The notes beneath the pieces are model-generated. The model did no database searches. It worked only from the letters and a program-made list of their open reading frames with translations, and was not told the origin of the DNA. Below are positions 1-9,085 of a stretch of DNA of 64,000 bases, piece after piece. Source of the stretch: Alphaproteobacteria bacterium. Lineage in GTDB: Bacteria; Pseudomonadota; Alphaproteobacteria; Micropepsales; Micropepsaceae. The stretch spans positions 76,130 to 140,129 of the forward strand of contig JAFKFG010000025.1 in assembly GCA_017307355.1 (NCBI GenBank). Direction: 5' to 3'. The translations under genes were made by a program, and so were the position numbers. The first letter of the stretch is position 1; each line of letters opens with the position of its first letter.

Positions 1-758
1 TGGACCTTCAGGCCCAACTGATTGGAAATACTGGCTTCCAGATCGGCGATGTTGGGATCGCGAGCGGGTTTTCCACCGGGCTTGGCTTTCTTGACCGACC
101 GCTGTTCGGCCTGCCGCACCGTCATCTTGCCGGAGAGAATATCCCAGGCCGCCGCTTCCGGATCGGGCGCGCTTAACAATGTTCGGGCGTGACCGGCGGT
201 GAGCTTGCCGTCCTGGATCAGCGCCTTCACCGAGTCCGGCAGGCGGAGCAGCCGAATGGTGTTCGCCACATGGGGCCGGCTCTTGCCCACCTCCTGCGCC
301 ACCTGTTCCTGGGTGCGGCCGAAGCGGTCGATCAGCTCCTGATAGGCCATCGCCTCTTCGACCACATTGAGGTCGGCGCGTTGGACATTTTCGATGATGG
401 CGATTTCCAGCGCCTCGGCATCGGCCAGCTCACGCACCACCACCGGCACGTCGTGCAGCTTGGCCATCTGGGCCGCGCGCCAGCGCCGTTCGCCCGCCAC
501 GATTTCATAGGAGTCCGCGCCCAGGGGCCTGACCAGGATGGGCGTGAGCACGCCCTTCTCCTTCACCGAGGCCGCCAGATCGGCCAGCGCGTCGTCGGCG
601 AAATTCTTGCGCGGCTGGAATTTGCCCGGCTTGAGGAATGCCACCGGCAAGGTGCGCGTCGCCTTCGGCGTCTCGCCCCGCACGGGTGCCGCTTCGTCGC
701 CGATCAATGCGGACAAGCCTCGCCCGAGGCCGCGCGGCCGTTCTTCCTTGGGAGTCAT
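1..758 (-). CDS. parB: ParB/Spo0J chromosome partitioning protein (partial, C-terminus off the left edge)
   Basis: Centromere-binding CTPase that loads on parS and works with ParA to segregate origins. The visible 252 residues read from an ATG at 758 and run off the window without a stop. They show the N-terminal RGLGRGLSALIG motif, the CTP-binding GERRWRAA box, the ENVQRADLN box, and a helix-turn-helix around FGRTQEQVAQEVGKSRPHV. The ATG overlaps the parA stop (ATGA), so the two are translationally coupled. Two perfect parS sites lie 1.4-1.9 kb upstream, inside rsmG and mnmG, which supports the identification. Only the C-terminal dimerisation domain is missing, and that is due to the window edge. 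Confidence 0.97.
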   Translation of the reverse strand, partial: MTPKEERPRGLGRGLSALIGDEAAPVRGETPKATRTLPVAFLKPGKFQPRKNFADDALADLAASVKEKGVLTPILVRPLGADSYEIVAGERRWRAAQMAKLHDVPVVVRELADAEALEIAIIENVQRADLNVVEEAMAYQELIDRFGRTQEQVAQEVGKSRPHVANTIRLLRLPDSVKALIQDGKLTAGHARTLLSAPDPEAAAWDILSGKMTVRQAEQRSVKKAKPGGKPARDPNIADLEASISNQLGLKV

Positions 759-1567
759 GCGGCCGCCGCCCCGATCCGTTCGCGTTGAATGAGTTCGCCC
801 GCCAGCTTGATGTAAGCCTGGCTGCCGGGACAACGCAGGTCATAGACCAGCGCGGGCATGCCGTGACTGGGTGCTTCGGAAATCCGCACATTGCGCGGGA
901 TCACCGTGTTGTAGACTTTTTCGCCCATATTCTGGCGCACATCGGCGGCCACCTGGTCCGACAATTTGTTGCGCTTGTCGAACATGGTGAGGACGATGCC
1001 CTGGATCTCCAGCGACGGATTGATGTTGGCGCGCACCAGATCGATGGTCTTGAGCAATTGGCTCAATCCTTCCAGGGCGAAGAATTCGCATTGCAGCGGC
1101 ACCATCACCGCATCCGCCGCCGTCATCGCATTGATGGTGAGAAGGGTGAGCGAAGGCGGGCAGTCGATCAGCACATAGGAGAAGGGAGATCCTCCGTGTG
1201 CGGAGTATTCCGCCAAGGCGTCCTTCAAGATGAAATTGCGCCGGGGCTTGTCGATCAGCTCCAGCTCGGCGCCGGACAGATCCACCGTCGCCGGCACGAT
1301 CGACAATTTCGGAATCCGGGTTTCGACGATGGCGTCGGCCAGCTTGGCCTCGCCCATCAGCACGTCATAGGTGGTGACGGTGCGCGAGGCCCGGGGCACG
1401 CCCAGCCCGGTCGAGGCGTTGCCCTGCGGGTCGATGTCGATCACCAGGGTGGGCTCGCCGATGGCGGCAAGGGCGGTCGACAGATTGATCGCGGTGGTGG
1501 TCTTACCGACGCCGCCCTTTTGATTGGCGACGACCAGCACGCGCGGTTTCTTGCGGGGTTCGGTCAT
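755..1567 (-). CDS. parA: ParA/Soj partition ATPase
   Basis: Walker-type ATPase that forms the gradient pulling ParB-parS complexes apart. The 270-residue protein has the deviant Walker [10 protein letters not shown] near residues 18-26, Walker A' DIDPQGNAS and Walker B VLIDCPPSL, all typical of chromosomal ParA. The start overlaps the 3' end of rsmG by 65 bases; no other start lies before the P-loop, so the overlap is probably real. The stop overlaps the parB start by 4 bases. The order rsmG-parA-parB is the usual one near alphaproteobacterial origins. Confidence 0.97.
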   Translation of the reverse strand: MTEPRKKPRVLVVANQKGGVGKTTTAINLSTALAAIGEPTLVIDIDPQGNASTGLGVPRASRTVTTYDVLMGEAKLADAIVETRIPKLSIVPATVDLSGAELELIDKPRRNFILKDALAEYSAHGGSPFSYVLIDCPPSLTLLTINAMTAADAVMVPLQCEFFALEGLSQLLKTIDLVRANINPSLEIQGIVLTMFDKRNKLSDQVAADVRQNMGEKVYNTVIPRNVRISEAPSHGMPALVYDLRCPGSQAYIKLAGELIQRERIGAAAA

Positions 1568-2189
1568 GGGGCGACAGCTCCCTCAGCTCCAATATGGACC
1601 CGGATGGATCCGTCAGGCTCGGGATCTGCCTGACTTCCATTTTCCAACATTTATGGGCTTCCGTCAATTCGGACCCCACATTTCGACCCTTGAGAAACAG
1701 GCAAACGCTGTCAGGGCCGATGAAATTCTGCGCATAGCCCAAGAGCTTCGGCAAGGGCGCGCAGGCCCGGGCCGTGATCACATCGAAGACTTTGGCGGGA
1801 ATATCCTCCATCCGCTTATTCTCAATCGCAACCGGCAGATCCATGGCCTCGGCGGCGGCAGCCAGGAAAGCGCATTTCTTGGCGGTGGCGTCGTGCAGGG
1901 TCACCCGGACCCGGTTCCGCAGCAGTTCCGCCAGCACCAGCCCTGGGAACCCGGCTCCGGAACCCAGATCCGCCAGGGTTTTCCCTTTTTCCGGAACCAA
2001 AGGCGCCAGCTGGGCGGAATCCCAGAAATGCCGCCGCCACAAATCTTCCAGGGACTTGGGCGACACCAGATTGTGCCGGGCATTCCAGTCACGCAGAAGA
2101 TCGGCGTATCGCGTCAGGCGTTCCAATGTTTCACGTGAAACACCGGTCGCGGCCGCGAACTCCTCAGGCCCGAAGGCGGCATCAGGCAC
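1503..2189 (-). CDS. rsmG: 16S rRNA (guanine-N7) methyltransferase RsmG
   Basis: Methylates 16S rRNA at N7 of G527 (E. coli numbering) using SAM. The 228-residue protein has the SAM-binding motif [12 protein letters not shown] near residues 73-84 and ends in a basic tail ([12 protein letters not shown]) that extends beyond the last expected strand and overlaps parA. The start overlaps the mnmG stop by 8 bases, so it is cotranscribed with mnmG. The gene body carries a perfect parS site at 2127-2142, translated as part of the N-terminus (around GVSRETLE). Confidence 0.95.
   Translation of the reverse strand: MPDAAFGPEEFAAATGVSRETLERLTRYADLLRDWNARHNLVSPKSLEDLWRRHFWDSAQLAPLVPEKGKTLADLGSGAGFPGLVLAELLRNRVRVTLHDATAKKCAFLAAAAEAMDLPVAIENKRMEDIPAKVFDVITARACAPLPKLLGYAQNFIGPDSVCLFLKGRNVGSELTEAHKCWKMEVRQIPSLTDPSGSILELRELSPHDRTPQETARAGRRQSKGRRR
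2127..2142. promoter_or_regulatory. parS centromere site 1
   Basis: Perfect 16-base palindrome TGTTTCACGTGAAACA, identical to the widely conserved ParB-binding consensus. It lies inside the rsmG coding sequence, about 11.3 kb from the candidate origin gap at 13.3-13.57 kb and close to parAB. Confidence 0.96.
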
Positions 2190-4107
2190 TTTGCGGCTCT
2201 TTGTTGGTCCGGCTTTTCCGGGTGCCTTTGACGTACGCGAGAACCAGGGTCAGGGCGGCGGAGGTCACGCCTTCGATACGGCTGGCCTGGCCCAGGGTGG
2301 CGGGACGGATCGCTTCCAGCTTCTGGCGGACTTCGTTGGAAAGCCCGATCACGGCCCGATAATCCAAGTCAGGGGGCAGGGCTCGACCCTCATCCCGGCG
2401 GAAGGACAGGATATCGGCGTCCTGGCGGTCCAGATACCCGGCATATTGGGCATCGATCTCCAGCTGCTCGACGATTTCGGGCGCGATGGCGCCCAAATCC
2501 GGCCAGATCGCCGCCAGCCGGGCGAAATCTACCTCAGGCAGGCTCAACAGGTCGCTGGCCGTCCGCCGGACGCCATCCTGGCGGATGGTCAGACCATGCT
2601 TGGCCGCTTCATTGGGGGTGAGGGTATGGGCGGCCATTGTTTCACGTGAAACAGCGAGCCGCTCCATCTTGGCCTGGAAAGCCATCCGCCGGTCCGAGCC
2701 GACAATGCCCAAGCTCTCGCCCAGGTCGGTCAACCGCTGGTCCGCATTGTCTGCTCGCAGGGTGAGGCGATATTCGGCCCGGGAGGTGAACATGCGATAA
2801 GGCTCGCTCACCCCCTTGGTCACCAGATCGTCGATCATCACGCCGATATAGGCCTGGGCCCGGTCCAGAATGACGGGGTCCTGGCCGCCAGCCGCCCGGG
2901 CGGCATTGAGGCCCGCCATCAACCCCTGGGCCGCCGCTTCCTCATATCCAGTGGTGCCGTTGATCTGTCCGGCCAGATAGAGGCCGGGCACGCTCTTCAC
3001 CGCCAGGGCGGGCGAAAGGGCCCGGGGATCGACATAATCATATTCGATGGCATAGCCGGGCCGGCGCACCACGGCTTGCTCCAGGCCGGGGATGGTGGCC
3101 AGCAAGGCCAGCTGCACATCCTGGGGCAGGGAGGTGGAAATACCGTTGGGATAGATCGTGTCGTCGTTAAGTCCTTCTGGCTCCAGGAAAATCTGGTGAC
3201 TTTCGCGATCCGCGAACCGGCTCACCTTGTCCTCGATGGAGGGGCAATAGCGGGGCCCGGTGGACGCGATCTGGCCTGAATACATGGGCGCGCGGTGCAG
3301 ATTGGCCCGGATGATCGCATGGGTCTGCAAGGTGGTGCGGGTGATGGCGCAGGCAATCTGCGGTGTGGTGATCGCCCGGGTCAGGAAGGAGAACGGCACG
3401 GGCGGGTCGTCCCCAGCCTGGGATTCCAGGCTGGCCCAGTCGATGGTCTGTCCGTCCAGCCGGGGCGGGGTGCCGGTCTTCAGCCGGCCCATCGGCAGGC
3501 CGAAGCTATAGAGTGTCTTGGACAGCCCCAGCGATGGCGGCTCAACACCACTTTTTTGGCCTACCGCTTCGCTATATGAGGCCGAGGCTTTCATCCGCCC
3601 GGCGGGGATTTGGGTCTCGCCAATGTGGATCAGGCCATTCAGGAAAGTCCCGGTGGTCAGCACCACCGAAGCGGCGAAAATCTCCTGCCCGTCGGCGGTC
3701 CGAACCCCAACGACCCGGCCTTCCTTCAAAATCAGGTCTTCCGCCGCCGCCTCGCGGATTTCCAGTCCGGCGATCTGTTTGAGCGCGTCCTGCATGGCGG
3801 CCCGATAGAGTGCCCGGTCGGCCTGGGCGCGGGGACCGCGCACGGCTGGCCCTTTGCGGCGGTTCAGCAGACGAAATTGAATTCCCGCCCGGTCCGCCAC
3901 CTGGCCCATCAACCCGTCCAGGGCATCGATCTCCCGCACCAGATGACCCTTGCCCACCCCGCCAATGGCCGGATTGCAGGACATTTCGCCCAGTGTTTCG
4001 AACTTGTGGGTGAGAAGAAGCGTGGCCGCGCCCGCCCGCGCCGACGCCGCAGCCGCTTCGCAGCCCGCATGGCCGCCGCCGATCACGATGACGTCATAGC
4101 CGCTCAT
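2182..4107 (-). CDS. mnmG: tRNA uridine-5-carboxymethylaminomethyl modification enzyme MnmG (GidA)
   Basis: FAD-dependent partner of MnmE that modifies the wobble uridine of certain tRNAs. The 641-residue protein starts [19 protein letters not shown] with the dinucleotide-binding [10 protein letters not shown], followed by [14 protein letters not shown] and KTGTPPRL, all hallmarks of the family. Length is slightly above the usual 620-630. It is followed at once by rsmG (8-base overlap). A second parS site (2638-2653) is embedded in its C-terminal third. Confidence 0.97.
   Translation of the reverse strand: MSGYDVIVIGGGHAGCEAAAASARAGAATLLLTHKFETLGEMSCNPAIGGVGKGHLVREIDALDGLMGQVADRAGIQFRLLNRRKGPAVRGPRAQADRALYRAAMQDALKQIAGLEIREAAAEDLILKEGRVVGVRTADGQEIFAASVVLTTGTFLNGLIHIGETQIPAGRMKASASYSEAVGQKSGVEPPSLGLSKTLYSFGLPMGRLKTGTPPRLDGQTIDWASLESQAGDDPPVPFSFLTRAITTPQIACAITRTTLQTHAIIRANLHRAPMYSGQIASTGPRYCPSIEDKVSRFADRESHQIFLEPEGLNDDTIYPNGISTSLPQDVQLALLATIPGLEQAVVRRPGYAIEYDYVDPRALSPALAVKSVPGLYLAGQINGTTGYEEAAAQGLMAGLNAARAAGGQDPVILDRAQAYIGVMIDDLVTKGVSEPYRMFTSRAEYRLTLRADNADQRLTDLGESLGIVGSDRRMAFQAKMERLAVSRETMAAHTLTPNEAAKHGLTIRQDGVRRTASDLLSLPEVDFARLAAIWPDLGAIAPEIVEQLEIDAQYAGYLDRQDADILSFRRDEGRALPPDLDYRAVIGLSNEVRQKLEAIRPATLGQASRIEGVTSAALTLVLAYVKGTRKSRTNKEPQSA
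2638..2653. promoter_or_regulatory. parS centromere site 2
   Basis: Second perfect copy of TGTTTCACGTGAAACA, inside mnmG and 511 bases from the first. Two closely spaced intragenic parS sites beside parAB mark this as the chromosomal centromere region. Confidence 0.96.
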
Positions 4108-4174
4108 GCGCGGGGAAATACGCGCATTGCCGCATCAGGGCAACGGCCCTTCGCTTGCGCTGGGGCGTCGGCCT

Positions 4175-4212
4175 AGCTTTTCTTGGCGAGCACAAGCGAG
4201 CTTAGAAAAGCT
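4175..4212. terminator. Inverted repeat between mnmE and mnmG
   Basis: Perfect 9-base arms AGCTTTTCT (4175-4183) and AGAAAAGCT (4204-4212) with a 20-base loop. It lies in the 147-base gap downstream of the mnmE stop and upstream of mnmG. It could be an attenuator/terminator for mnmE or a structured mnmG leader. No clean U-tract follows, so the terminator role is uncertain. Confidence 0.4.
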
Positions 4213-4254
4213 GGCCCCTCGCCGAGCGGAGCGAGCGAGGCGCCGCGCCAGGGC

Positions 4255-5553
4255 TCACTTTCCAATACAGAAGTCCCGAAACACGCTGTCGAGCAATTCC
4301 TCGACATCAACCCGGCCGGTGATGCGCCCGATGGCGCGCAAGGCCAAGCGCAGATCTTCCGCGAACAACTCCGGCTGATCGGGCGGCGCGGTGAGGGCAT
4401 GGCGCAAAGAGTCCAGCGCCTGTGCGAGCGCTTCGCGATGGCGCGGCCGGGTCAGGGCAGGCATTTGATCCTGTGTTTCCAGGCGTTCCGCCACCATCGC
4501 GGTCAAACGCGCGATCAGATCGCTCAAGCCTTCGCCACTTTTGAGCGACAAAGAAATGCCGTCGCGTTTCTGAAAACCGGGCAGATCGCTCTTGTTCCAG
4601 ATCAGAAGATCGGGCATCACGCCGGGAAAGTCCGTATACGGAATAGTGCCGTCGCGCAGCAGCAGCACCAGGTCGCTGGTGCCTGCCTGGGCCAGCGCCC
4701 GGCGCACGCCTTCGGCCTCCACCGCATCGCGCGTGTCGCGCAGCCCCGCCGTGTCCGCCACCTGAACCAGATAGCCGCCCAGATTGAGGCGCAGTTCGAT
4801 CACGTCGCGCGTGGTGCCGGGAATGTCCGACACGATGGCAGCCTCGCGCCGGGCCAGAGCATTGATCAGCGAGCTTTTGCCGGCATTGGGCGGGCCGATG
4901 ATGGCCAACTTCAACCCCTCGCGCAGCGCCTCGCCGCGCCGCTGGTCATCCATATGGGCTTGAATGGCCACGATGATTTCCAGAACCCGGGCGCGCGCGG
5001 CGGCGAATTCCCCCTCGCCCACGCCATCGTCGGAAAAATCGATCGCCGCTTCGGCCCGGGCCAGCGCCCCGACCAGGTCCGCCCGCCAGCCTTCGTAAAG
5101 GTCGGCCAACGCCCCGTCATATTGCCGCAGCGCCTGGCGCAGCTGGGCGGGAGTCTCCGCATCCACCAGATCGGCGATGGCTTCGGCCTGGGTGAGATCC
5201 AGTCGCCCATGCTCGACCGCGCGCCGGGAGAATTCGCCGGGCCCCGCCGGGCGTGCCCCCAGTTCGGCCAAGGCATCGAACAAACGCTCGCGGATGGCGC
5301 GGCCGCCATGAACGTGGAATTCCGCCACATCCTCGCCGGTGAAACTGGCGGGCGCGGGAAACCACAGGACCAGGGCGCGGTCGATCTCGCCCGCCGGCGT
5401 CCGCAAGATGCGCAGGCGCGCCGTGCGGGGCGGGACAAGGGCGCCCGACAGTGCGGCCAGAATGGATCCGGCGCCGGGTCCGGAAACCCGCACCACCGCC
5501 ACCCCGGCCCGGCCCGGCGCGCTGGCCAGGGCATAAATCGTTTCACCAGACAT
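4255..5553 (-). CDS. mnmE: tRNA modification GTPase MnmE (TrmE)
   Basis: GTPase partner of MnmG in wobble-uridine modification. I chose the ATG at 5553 (MSGETIYALASAPGRAG), which gives 432 residues; the open frame continues upstream without family similarity and would overlap the DUF6489 gene. Visible: the N-terminal formyl-THF-binding domain with GEFSRRA and RLDLTQAEAIADLV, the P-loop GPPNAGKSS (220-228), switch region IPGTTRD, DTAG (267-270), NKSD, and the invariant C-terminal FCIGK. It lies 20 bases downstream of the DUF6489 gene, on the same strand. Confidence 0.96.
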   Translation of the reverse strand: MSGETIYALASAPGRAGVAVVRVSGPGAGSILAALSGALVPPRTARLRILRTPAGEIDRALVLWFPAPASFTGEDVAEFHVHGGRAIRERLFDALAELGARPAGPGEFSRRAVEHGRLDLTQAEAIADLVDAETPAQLRQALRQYDGALADLYEGWRADLVGALARAEAAIDFSDDGVGEGEFAAARARVLEIIVAIQAHMDDQRRGEALREGLKLAIIGPPNAGKSSLINALARREAAIVSDIPGTTRDVIELRLNLGGYLVQVADTAGLRDTRDAVEAEGVRRALAQAGTSDLVLLLRDGTIPYTDFPGVMPDLLIWNKSDLPGFQKRDGISLSLKSGEGLSDLIARLTAMVAERLETQDQMPALTRPRHREALAQALDSLRHALTAPPDQPELFAEDLRLALRAIGRITGRVDVEELLDSVFRDFCIGK

Positions 5554-5573
5554 CGCGGGGGCAGGCGTCAAAG

Positions 5574-5837
5574 TCAGGGCTTTTCCTTCGGCTTGCCGCC
5601 CCGGGCCACCAGGCTGGCGCTGTCCCAGAGGAATTTTTGAAACTGGTTGAAGGCTTCCGCCCCGCCCAAGGGGGCCCAGGCCCGCATCAGGCTTTCCATA
5701 TCGCCCGCTTCCATGGCCCGGGTCATGCGCGCCCGCATGTCGTCCAGCATCTGTTTTTGCAGGGGCGCAACATCCGGCAGGCCCATCATCACCCGGGCTT
5801 CCTCGGGCGTCATGTCCAGTTCGATATGCATTTTCAT
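5574..5837 (-). CDS. DUF6489-type small protein
   Basis: An 87-residue soluble protein starting MKMHIELDMTPEEARVMMGLPDV. The MTPEEAR..MGLPD opening matches a small alphaproteobacterial family of unknown function that I recall as DUF6489. Helical and amphipathic, no signal peptide or membrane segment, lysine-rich tail (GGKPKEKP). It sits immediately upstream of mnmE, which suggests co-expression, but nothing in the sequence fixes a function. Confidence 0.7.
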   Translation of the reverse strand: MKMHIELDMTPEEARVMMGLPDVAPLQKQMLDDMRARMTRAMEAGDMESLMRAWAPLGGAEAFNQFQKFLWDSASLVARGGKPKEKP

Positions 5838-5941
5838 GGGCGATTCCCCCTGTCATTGGCTGCCCTTCCGGGGGCAGACGGTTTCGGCTAAGAAGCGCGG
5901 CCCTTCAAACCTTCGGCGATCTTCCATCATCGCCGCGTCCA

Positions 5942-8011
5942 ATGGAACCAGCGATGAACGCTCTTCAGAACGCCACCAGCCCTTATCTTCTGGCGCACAA
6001 GGACAACCCGGTCGAATGGCGGGTCTGGAGCGACGCGGTGCTGGCCGAAGCCGAAGCCGCGGGCAAGCCGATCCTGCTCTCCATCGGCTATGCCGCCTGC
6101 CATTGGTGCCATGTGATGAACCGGGAGAGCTTCTCCAACGCCGAGACGGCGAAGACAATCAACGACAATTTCATTCCCGTGATCGTGGACCGGGTTCAGC
6201 GTCCCGACCTGGACCAGATGTACCAGGCCGCCGGCAACCTGATGGGCTTCAATGGCGGCTGGCCGCTCACCATCTTCCTCACGCCCAAGGGCCACCCCTT
6301 CTTCGTCGCCGGTTACCTGCCCGATGTGGAGAAGCTGGGCCAGCCGGCCTTCACCCGCGTGCTCGATGATGTGATCGCGCTTTATCGCGACAAGCGCGAG
6401 GACGTCGAAACCAGCGCCAACGGCGTCTACCGGCAGATGCAGATGCTGCTCGACCGCAACATGGCGGGCCAGGCCGAAGCCATCCAGCTCGACATCGCGG
6501 CGCTGCGCATCGGCCAGCGCTACGACATCTTCCTGGGCGGCCAGCTCAGCTATCTGGCCAATGGCGGAATGAAATTCCCCCAGACCATTTTCCTGGACAT
6601 CATGTGGCGCGCCTATATGCGCTCGGGCATCCAGCAATTCCTGCAGATGGTCACCACCACCATCGACGCGACGGTGCTGGGCGGATTGTTCGATCACATC
6701 GGCGGCGGCTTCTTCCGTTACACCGTGGACGAGCGCTGGCTGACGCCGCATTTCGAGAAGATGCTGGCCGACAATGCGCTGATCGTCGAATTCCTCACCG
6801 GCGTCTGGCAATTCAACCGCAACGGCCTTTGCCGCCAGCGCATCGAGGAAACGGTGGGCTGGATGTTGCGCGACCTCACCATGGACAATGGTTTCGCCGC
6901 GGGCTTCGAAGCGGAATCCGAAGGCGAGGAAGGCAAATATTATCTTTGGACCGAAGCGGAAATCGACGCTGCCCTCTCCGGCACCTTCGCCCAGCGCTTC
7001 AAGTCGGTCTATGGCGTCACCCGCGACGGCAATCACACCGGCGGGCGCAACATTCTGAGCCGCATGGGTCATCCCCAGCCGCAACTCACCGAAGCCGACG
7101 AAGCTTTGCTGGTGAAGCAGCGCGGCATGCTCCTGGCGGCGCGCGACAAGCGCGTGAAGCCGGCGCGCGACGAAACCCTTCTGGCGGACTGGAACGGTCT
7201 TGCCATTGCCGCGCTGGCCCAGGCGGGCGCGGCGCTGGATCGCGCCGATTGGGTCAAGGCCGCGATCACCGCGTTCGACCAGGTGGTCAAGGCGCTGGGC
7301 GAGGGCGACCGGCTTTATCACTCCGCCAATGACGGCGTGCGCGGGGCGCAAGGCTTCGCCGACGATTATGCGCATATGGCGCGCGCGGCACTCTTCCTCT
7401 GGGAAGTGACCGGCGAGAAGCGCTTCCTGGATGCCGCCAAGGGCTGGGTCGGCACTCTCAACGATCATTTCTGGAATAACGAGAAGGGCGGCTATTGCAC
7501 CACCGCCGACGATGCGGAAACGCTGATCGTGCGCGCCCGGGTTCTTTACGACCAGGCCGTGCCGTCGGCCAACGGCACCATGACCTGGGTGCTGACGCGC
7601 CTGGGGCAGATCACCGGCGAAGGCCATTACGGCCAGCGGGCACGCGCCCAGCTTGAGGCTTTCGCGGATGAATATGGCCGCGCCTGGGCTTCCTGCGCGT
7701 CCTATCTCAACAGCCTGGAAACCTTCGTCTCCGGCTTCCAGGTGGTGGTGGTGGGCCCGCGGAACAATCCGCGCACCCAGGAACTGATCAAAGTGGTGTG
7801 GGGCAAGGTGCTGCCCAACCGCCTGCTCTATGTGGTGGATTCGGGCGAGGCGCTGCCCACCGGCCATCCGGCTTTCGGCAAGGGCATGGTCAACGGCACG
7901 CCCACCGCCTATCTCTGCTCGCGCGCCGAATGCTCGGTTCCCATCACCAGCGCGGTCACGCTCAGCCAAGTCCTGACCCTGCCGCCCCGCGCGCCGGTTG
8001 GGACGGCCTGA
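5942..8011 (+). CDS. Thioredoxin domain-containing protein, YyaL/DUF255 (SSP411) family
   Basis: A 689-residue protein with an N-terminal thioredoxin-like DUF255 domain (NATSPYLLAHKDNPVEW, then CHWCHVM with C53/C56, then GFNGGWPLTIFLTP) and a long C-terminal six-hairpin glycosidase-like region (YLWTEAEI, NALIVEFLTG). The family is widespread, of unclear biochemical role, and related to human SPATA20. The family's usual VDREERPD is VDRVQRPD here. Start could be the ATG at 5942 or at 5954; both precede the domain. It is divergent from the DUF6489-mnmE operon across a 104-base gap. Confidence 0.9.
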   Translation: MEPAMNALQNATSPYLLAHKDNPVEWRVWSDAVLAEAEAAGKPILLSIGYAACHWCHVMNRESFSNAETAKTINDNFIPVIVDRVQRPDLDQMYQAAGNLMGFNGGWPLTIFLTPKGHPFFVAGYLPDVEKLGQPAFTRVLDDVIALYRDKREDVETSANGVYRQMQMLLDRNMAGQAEAIQLDIAALRIGQRYDIFLGGQLSYLANGGMKFPQTIFLDIMWRAYMRSGIQQFLQMVTTTIDATVLGGLFDHIGGGFFRYTVDERWLTPHFEKMLADNALIVEFLTGVWQFNRNGLCRQRIEETVGWMLRDLTMDNGFAAGFEAESEGEEGKYYLWTEAEIDAALSGTFAQRFKSVYGVTRDGNHTGGRNILSRMGHPQPQLTEADEALLVKQRGMLLAARDKRVKPARDETLLADWNGLAIAALAQAGAALDRADWVKAAITAFDQVVKALGEGDRLYHSANDGVRGAQGFADDYAHMARAALFLWEVTGEKRFLDAAKGWVGTLNDHFWNNEKGGYCTTADDAETLIVRARVLYDQAVPSANGTMTWVLTRLGQITGEGHYGQRARAQLEAFADEYGRAWASCASYLNSLETFVSGFQVVVVGPRNNPRTQELIKVVWGKVLPNRLLYVVDSGEALPTGHPAFGKGMVNGTPTAYLCSRAECSVPITSAVTLSQVLTLPPRAPVGTA

Positions 8012-8020
8012 TTTTCGTTG

Positions 8021-8099
8021 CCCCCATCTGTCTTCCTCAGGTCAAGCCTTCGGAAGACATCTTCCCCCGCCAATGGCTTCGCCATGCGGGGGAAGAAAG
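8021..8099 (-). repeat. Family B two-hairpin palindromic repeat, copy 1
   Basis: Read on the minus strand it has the family pattern: GCACAGGC left end, CTTCCCCCGC hairpin closing with GCGGGGGAAG around a GGCGAAGCC core (8061-8095), a GATGTC linker, a second small hairpin, and the right end GACAGATGGGGG. It fills the space between the thioredoxin-domain gene and the dienelactone hydrolase gene. Confidence 0.8.
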
Positions 8100-8191
8100 C
8101 CTGTGCCCGCTTCAGGCATGCCTGATCGTCAAGAGATGGGGCTAGGATTCCCCGGCTGGTGACGGCTAACCTTCGGGAAAATGGGGTGGAC

Positions 8192-8890
8192 ATGACCGGA
8201 CAGACGATCGCCATCAACGGCAGGGACGGCGCCTTCACGGGGTACCTGGCCAGTCCCGGCAGCGGGCGCGGACCCGGTCTGGTCGTCATCCAGGAGATCT
8301 TCGGCGTCAACCAAGTGATGCGCGACATCGCCGACGGCATGGCCTCGCGCGGCTATTACGCCCTGGTGCCCGACCTGTTCTGGCGGCTGGAGCCCGGCAT
8401 CCAGCTCACCGACAAGACCGACGCGGAGTGGAAAAAGGCGCTGGACCTGATGAACCGCTTCGATGTCGACAAAGGCATCCAGGACATCCAGGCCGGCATC
8501 GACCATCTGCGCGCGCTTCCCGGCTGCACCGGCAAGGTGGGCGCGCTGGGCTATTGCCTGGGCGGTCAGCTGGCTTTCCTCACGGCGGCGCGGACCAACT
8601 CCGACGCCTCGGTGGGTTATTACGGCATCAATATCCAGAACCGGCTGGACGAGGCGGACAAGATCAAGAAACCGCTGATGCTGCATATCGCAGAAGCCGA
8701 CGAATATGTGCCGCCCGAGGCTCAGGCCAAAATCGAGGCAGGCCTCAAACCCAATCCGCATGTCACGCTCTACCGCTACCCGCAAATGAACCATGCCTTC
8801 GCGCGGGTGGGCGGGGCGCATTACGACAAGGCCAATGCGGATTTCGCCAATATCCGCAGCGCCACCTTCTTCCGGCAGAATCTGAGTTAG
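8192..8890 (+). CDS. Dienelactone hydrolase family protein
   Basis: Alpha/beta hydrolase of 232 residues. The triad of the family is visible: nucleophile C122 in GYCLGG, acid D170 in HIAEADEYVP, and H201 in PQMNHAF, plus E35 in IQEIFGVN. I take the ATG at 8192 (after GGGGTGGA) rather than the GTG at 8159, because similarity begins at MTGQTIAINGRDG. Substrate unknown; carboxymethylenebutenolidase is the family's name activity but many members act on other esters. No pathway partners nearby. Confidence 0.88.
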   Translation: MTGQTIAINGRDGAFTGYLASPGSGRGPGLVVIQEIFGVNQVMRDIADGMASRGYYALVPDLFWRLEPGIQLTDKTDAEWKKALDLMNRFDVDKGIQDIQAGIDHLRALPGCTGKVGALGYCLGGQLAFLTAARTNSDASVGYYGINIQNRLDEADKIKKPLMLHIAEADEYVPPEAQAKIEAGLKPNPHVTLYRYPQMNHAFARVGGAHYDKANADFANIRSATFFRQNLS

Positions 8891-8983
8891 AGATATAGAT
8901 CATGGCTTTTGCCCGGCCGCTCGTCCAAACTCGCGGCGCGCGTCGCTCGAAACGGTCCACCGGACCGTTTCGCAAACGCTCCG
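8891..8983 (-). repeat. Family C palindromic repeat, copy 1
   Basis: Begins one base after the hydrolase stop codon. It contains the perfect hairpin GAAACGGTCC-ACC-GGACCGTTTC (8949-8971) and, on the minus strand, the GCCGCGAG...GAGCGGC block followed by GCC..TG..CTATAT, shared in the same order with the copies at 48.4-48.6 kb (50.7 kb shares the hairpin and block). Confidence 0.75.
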
Positions 8984-8985
8984 CG

Positions 8986-9050
8986 CCCTTCGACAAGCTC
9001 AGGGTGAGGACATAGAAAATTCCTCATGCTGAGCTTGTCGAAGCATGAGG
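8986..9050. repeat. Family A palindromic repeat pair, copy 1
   Basis: Two inverted units, CCCTTCGACAAGCTCAGGG (8986 onward) and CCTCATGCTGAGCTTGTCG with its closing arm (9022-9050). The shared core is CTTCGACAAGCTCA. It lies between the hydrolase and quinone reductase genes. Confidence 0.9.
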
Positions 9051-9085
9051 GAGTCAAGACCACAACGAACTTAGGGAACACGCAA

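Noticed and set aside
5554..5856. Longer MnmE with about 100 extra N-terminal residues
   Set aside because: The extension lies over the DUF6489 gene and lacks similarity; the family starts at MSGETIYALASAPGRAG.
5927..7969. 680-residue open frame antisense to the thioredoxin-domain gene
   Set aside because: It is a high-GC shadow frame; it has no recognisable domain and the plus-strand protein has clear DUF255 motifs.
9026..9085. Upstream start of the quinone reductase
   Set aside because: The extra codons are a family A repeat; the family begins at MIKAIRFEKTGG.
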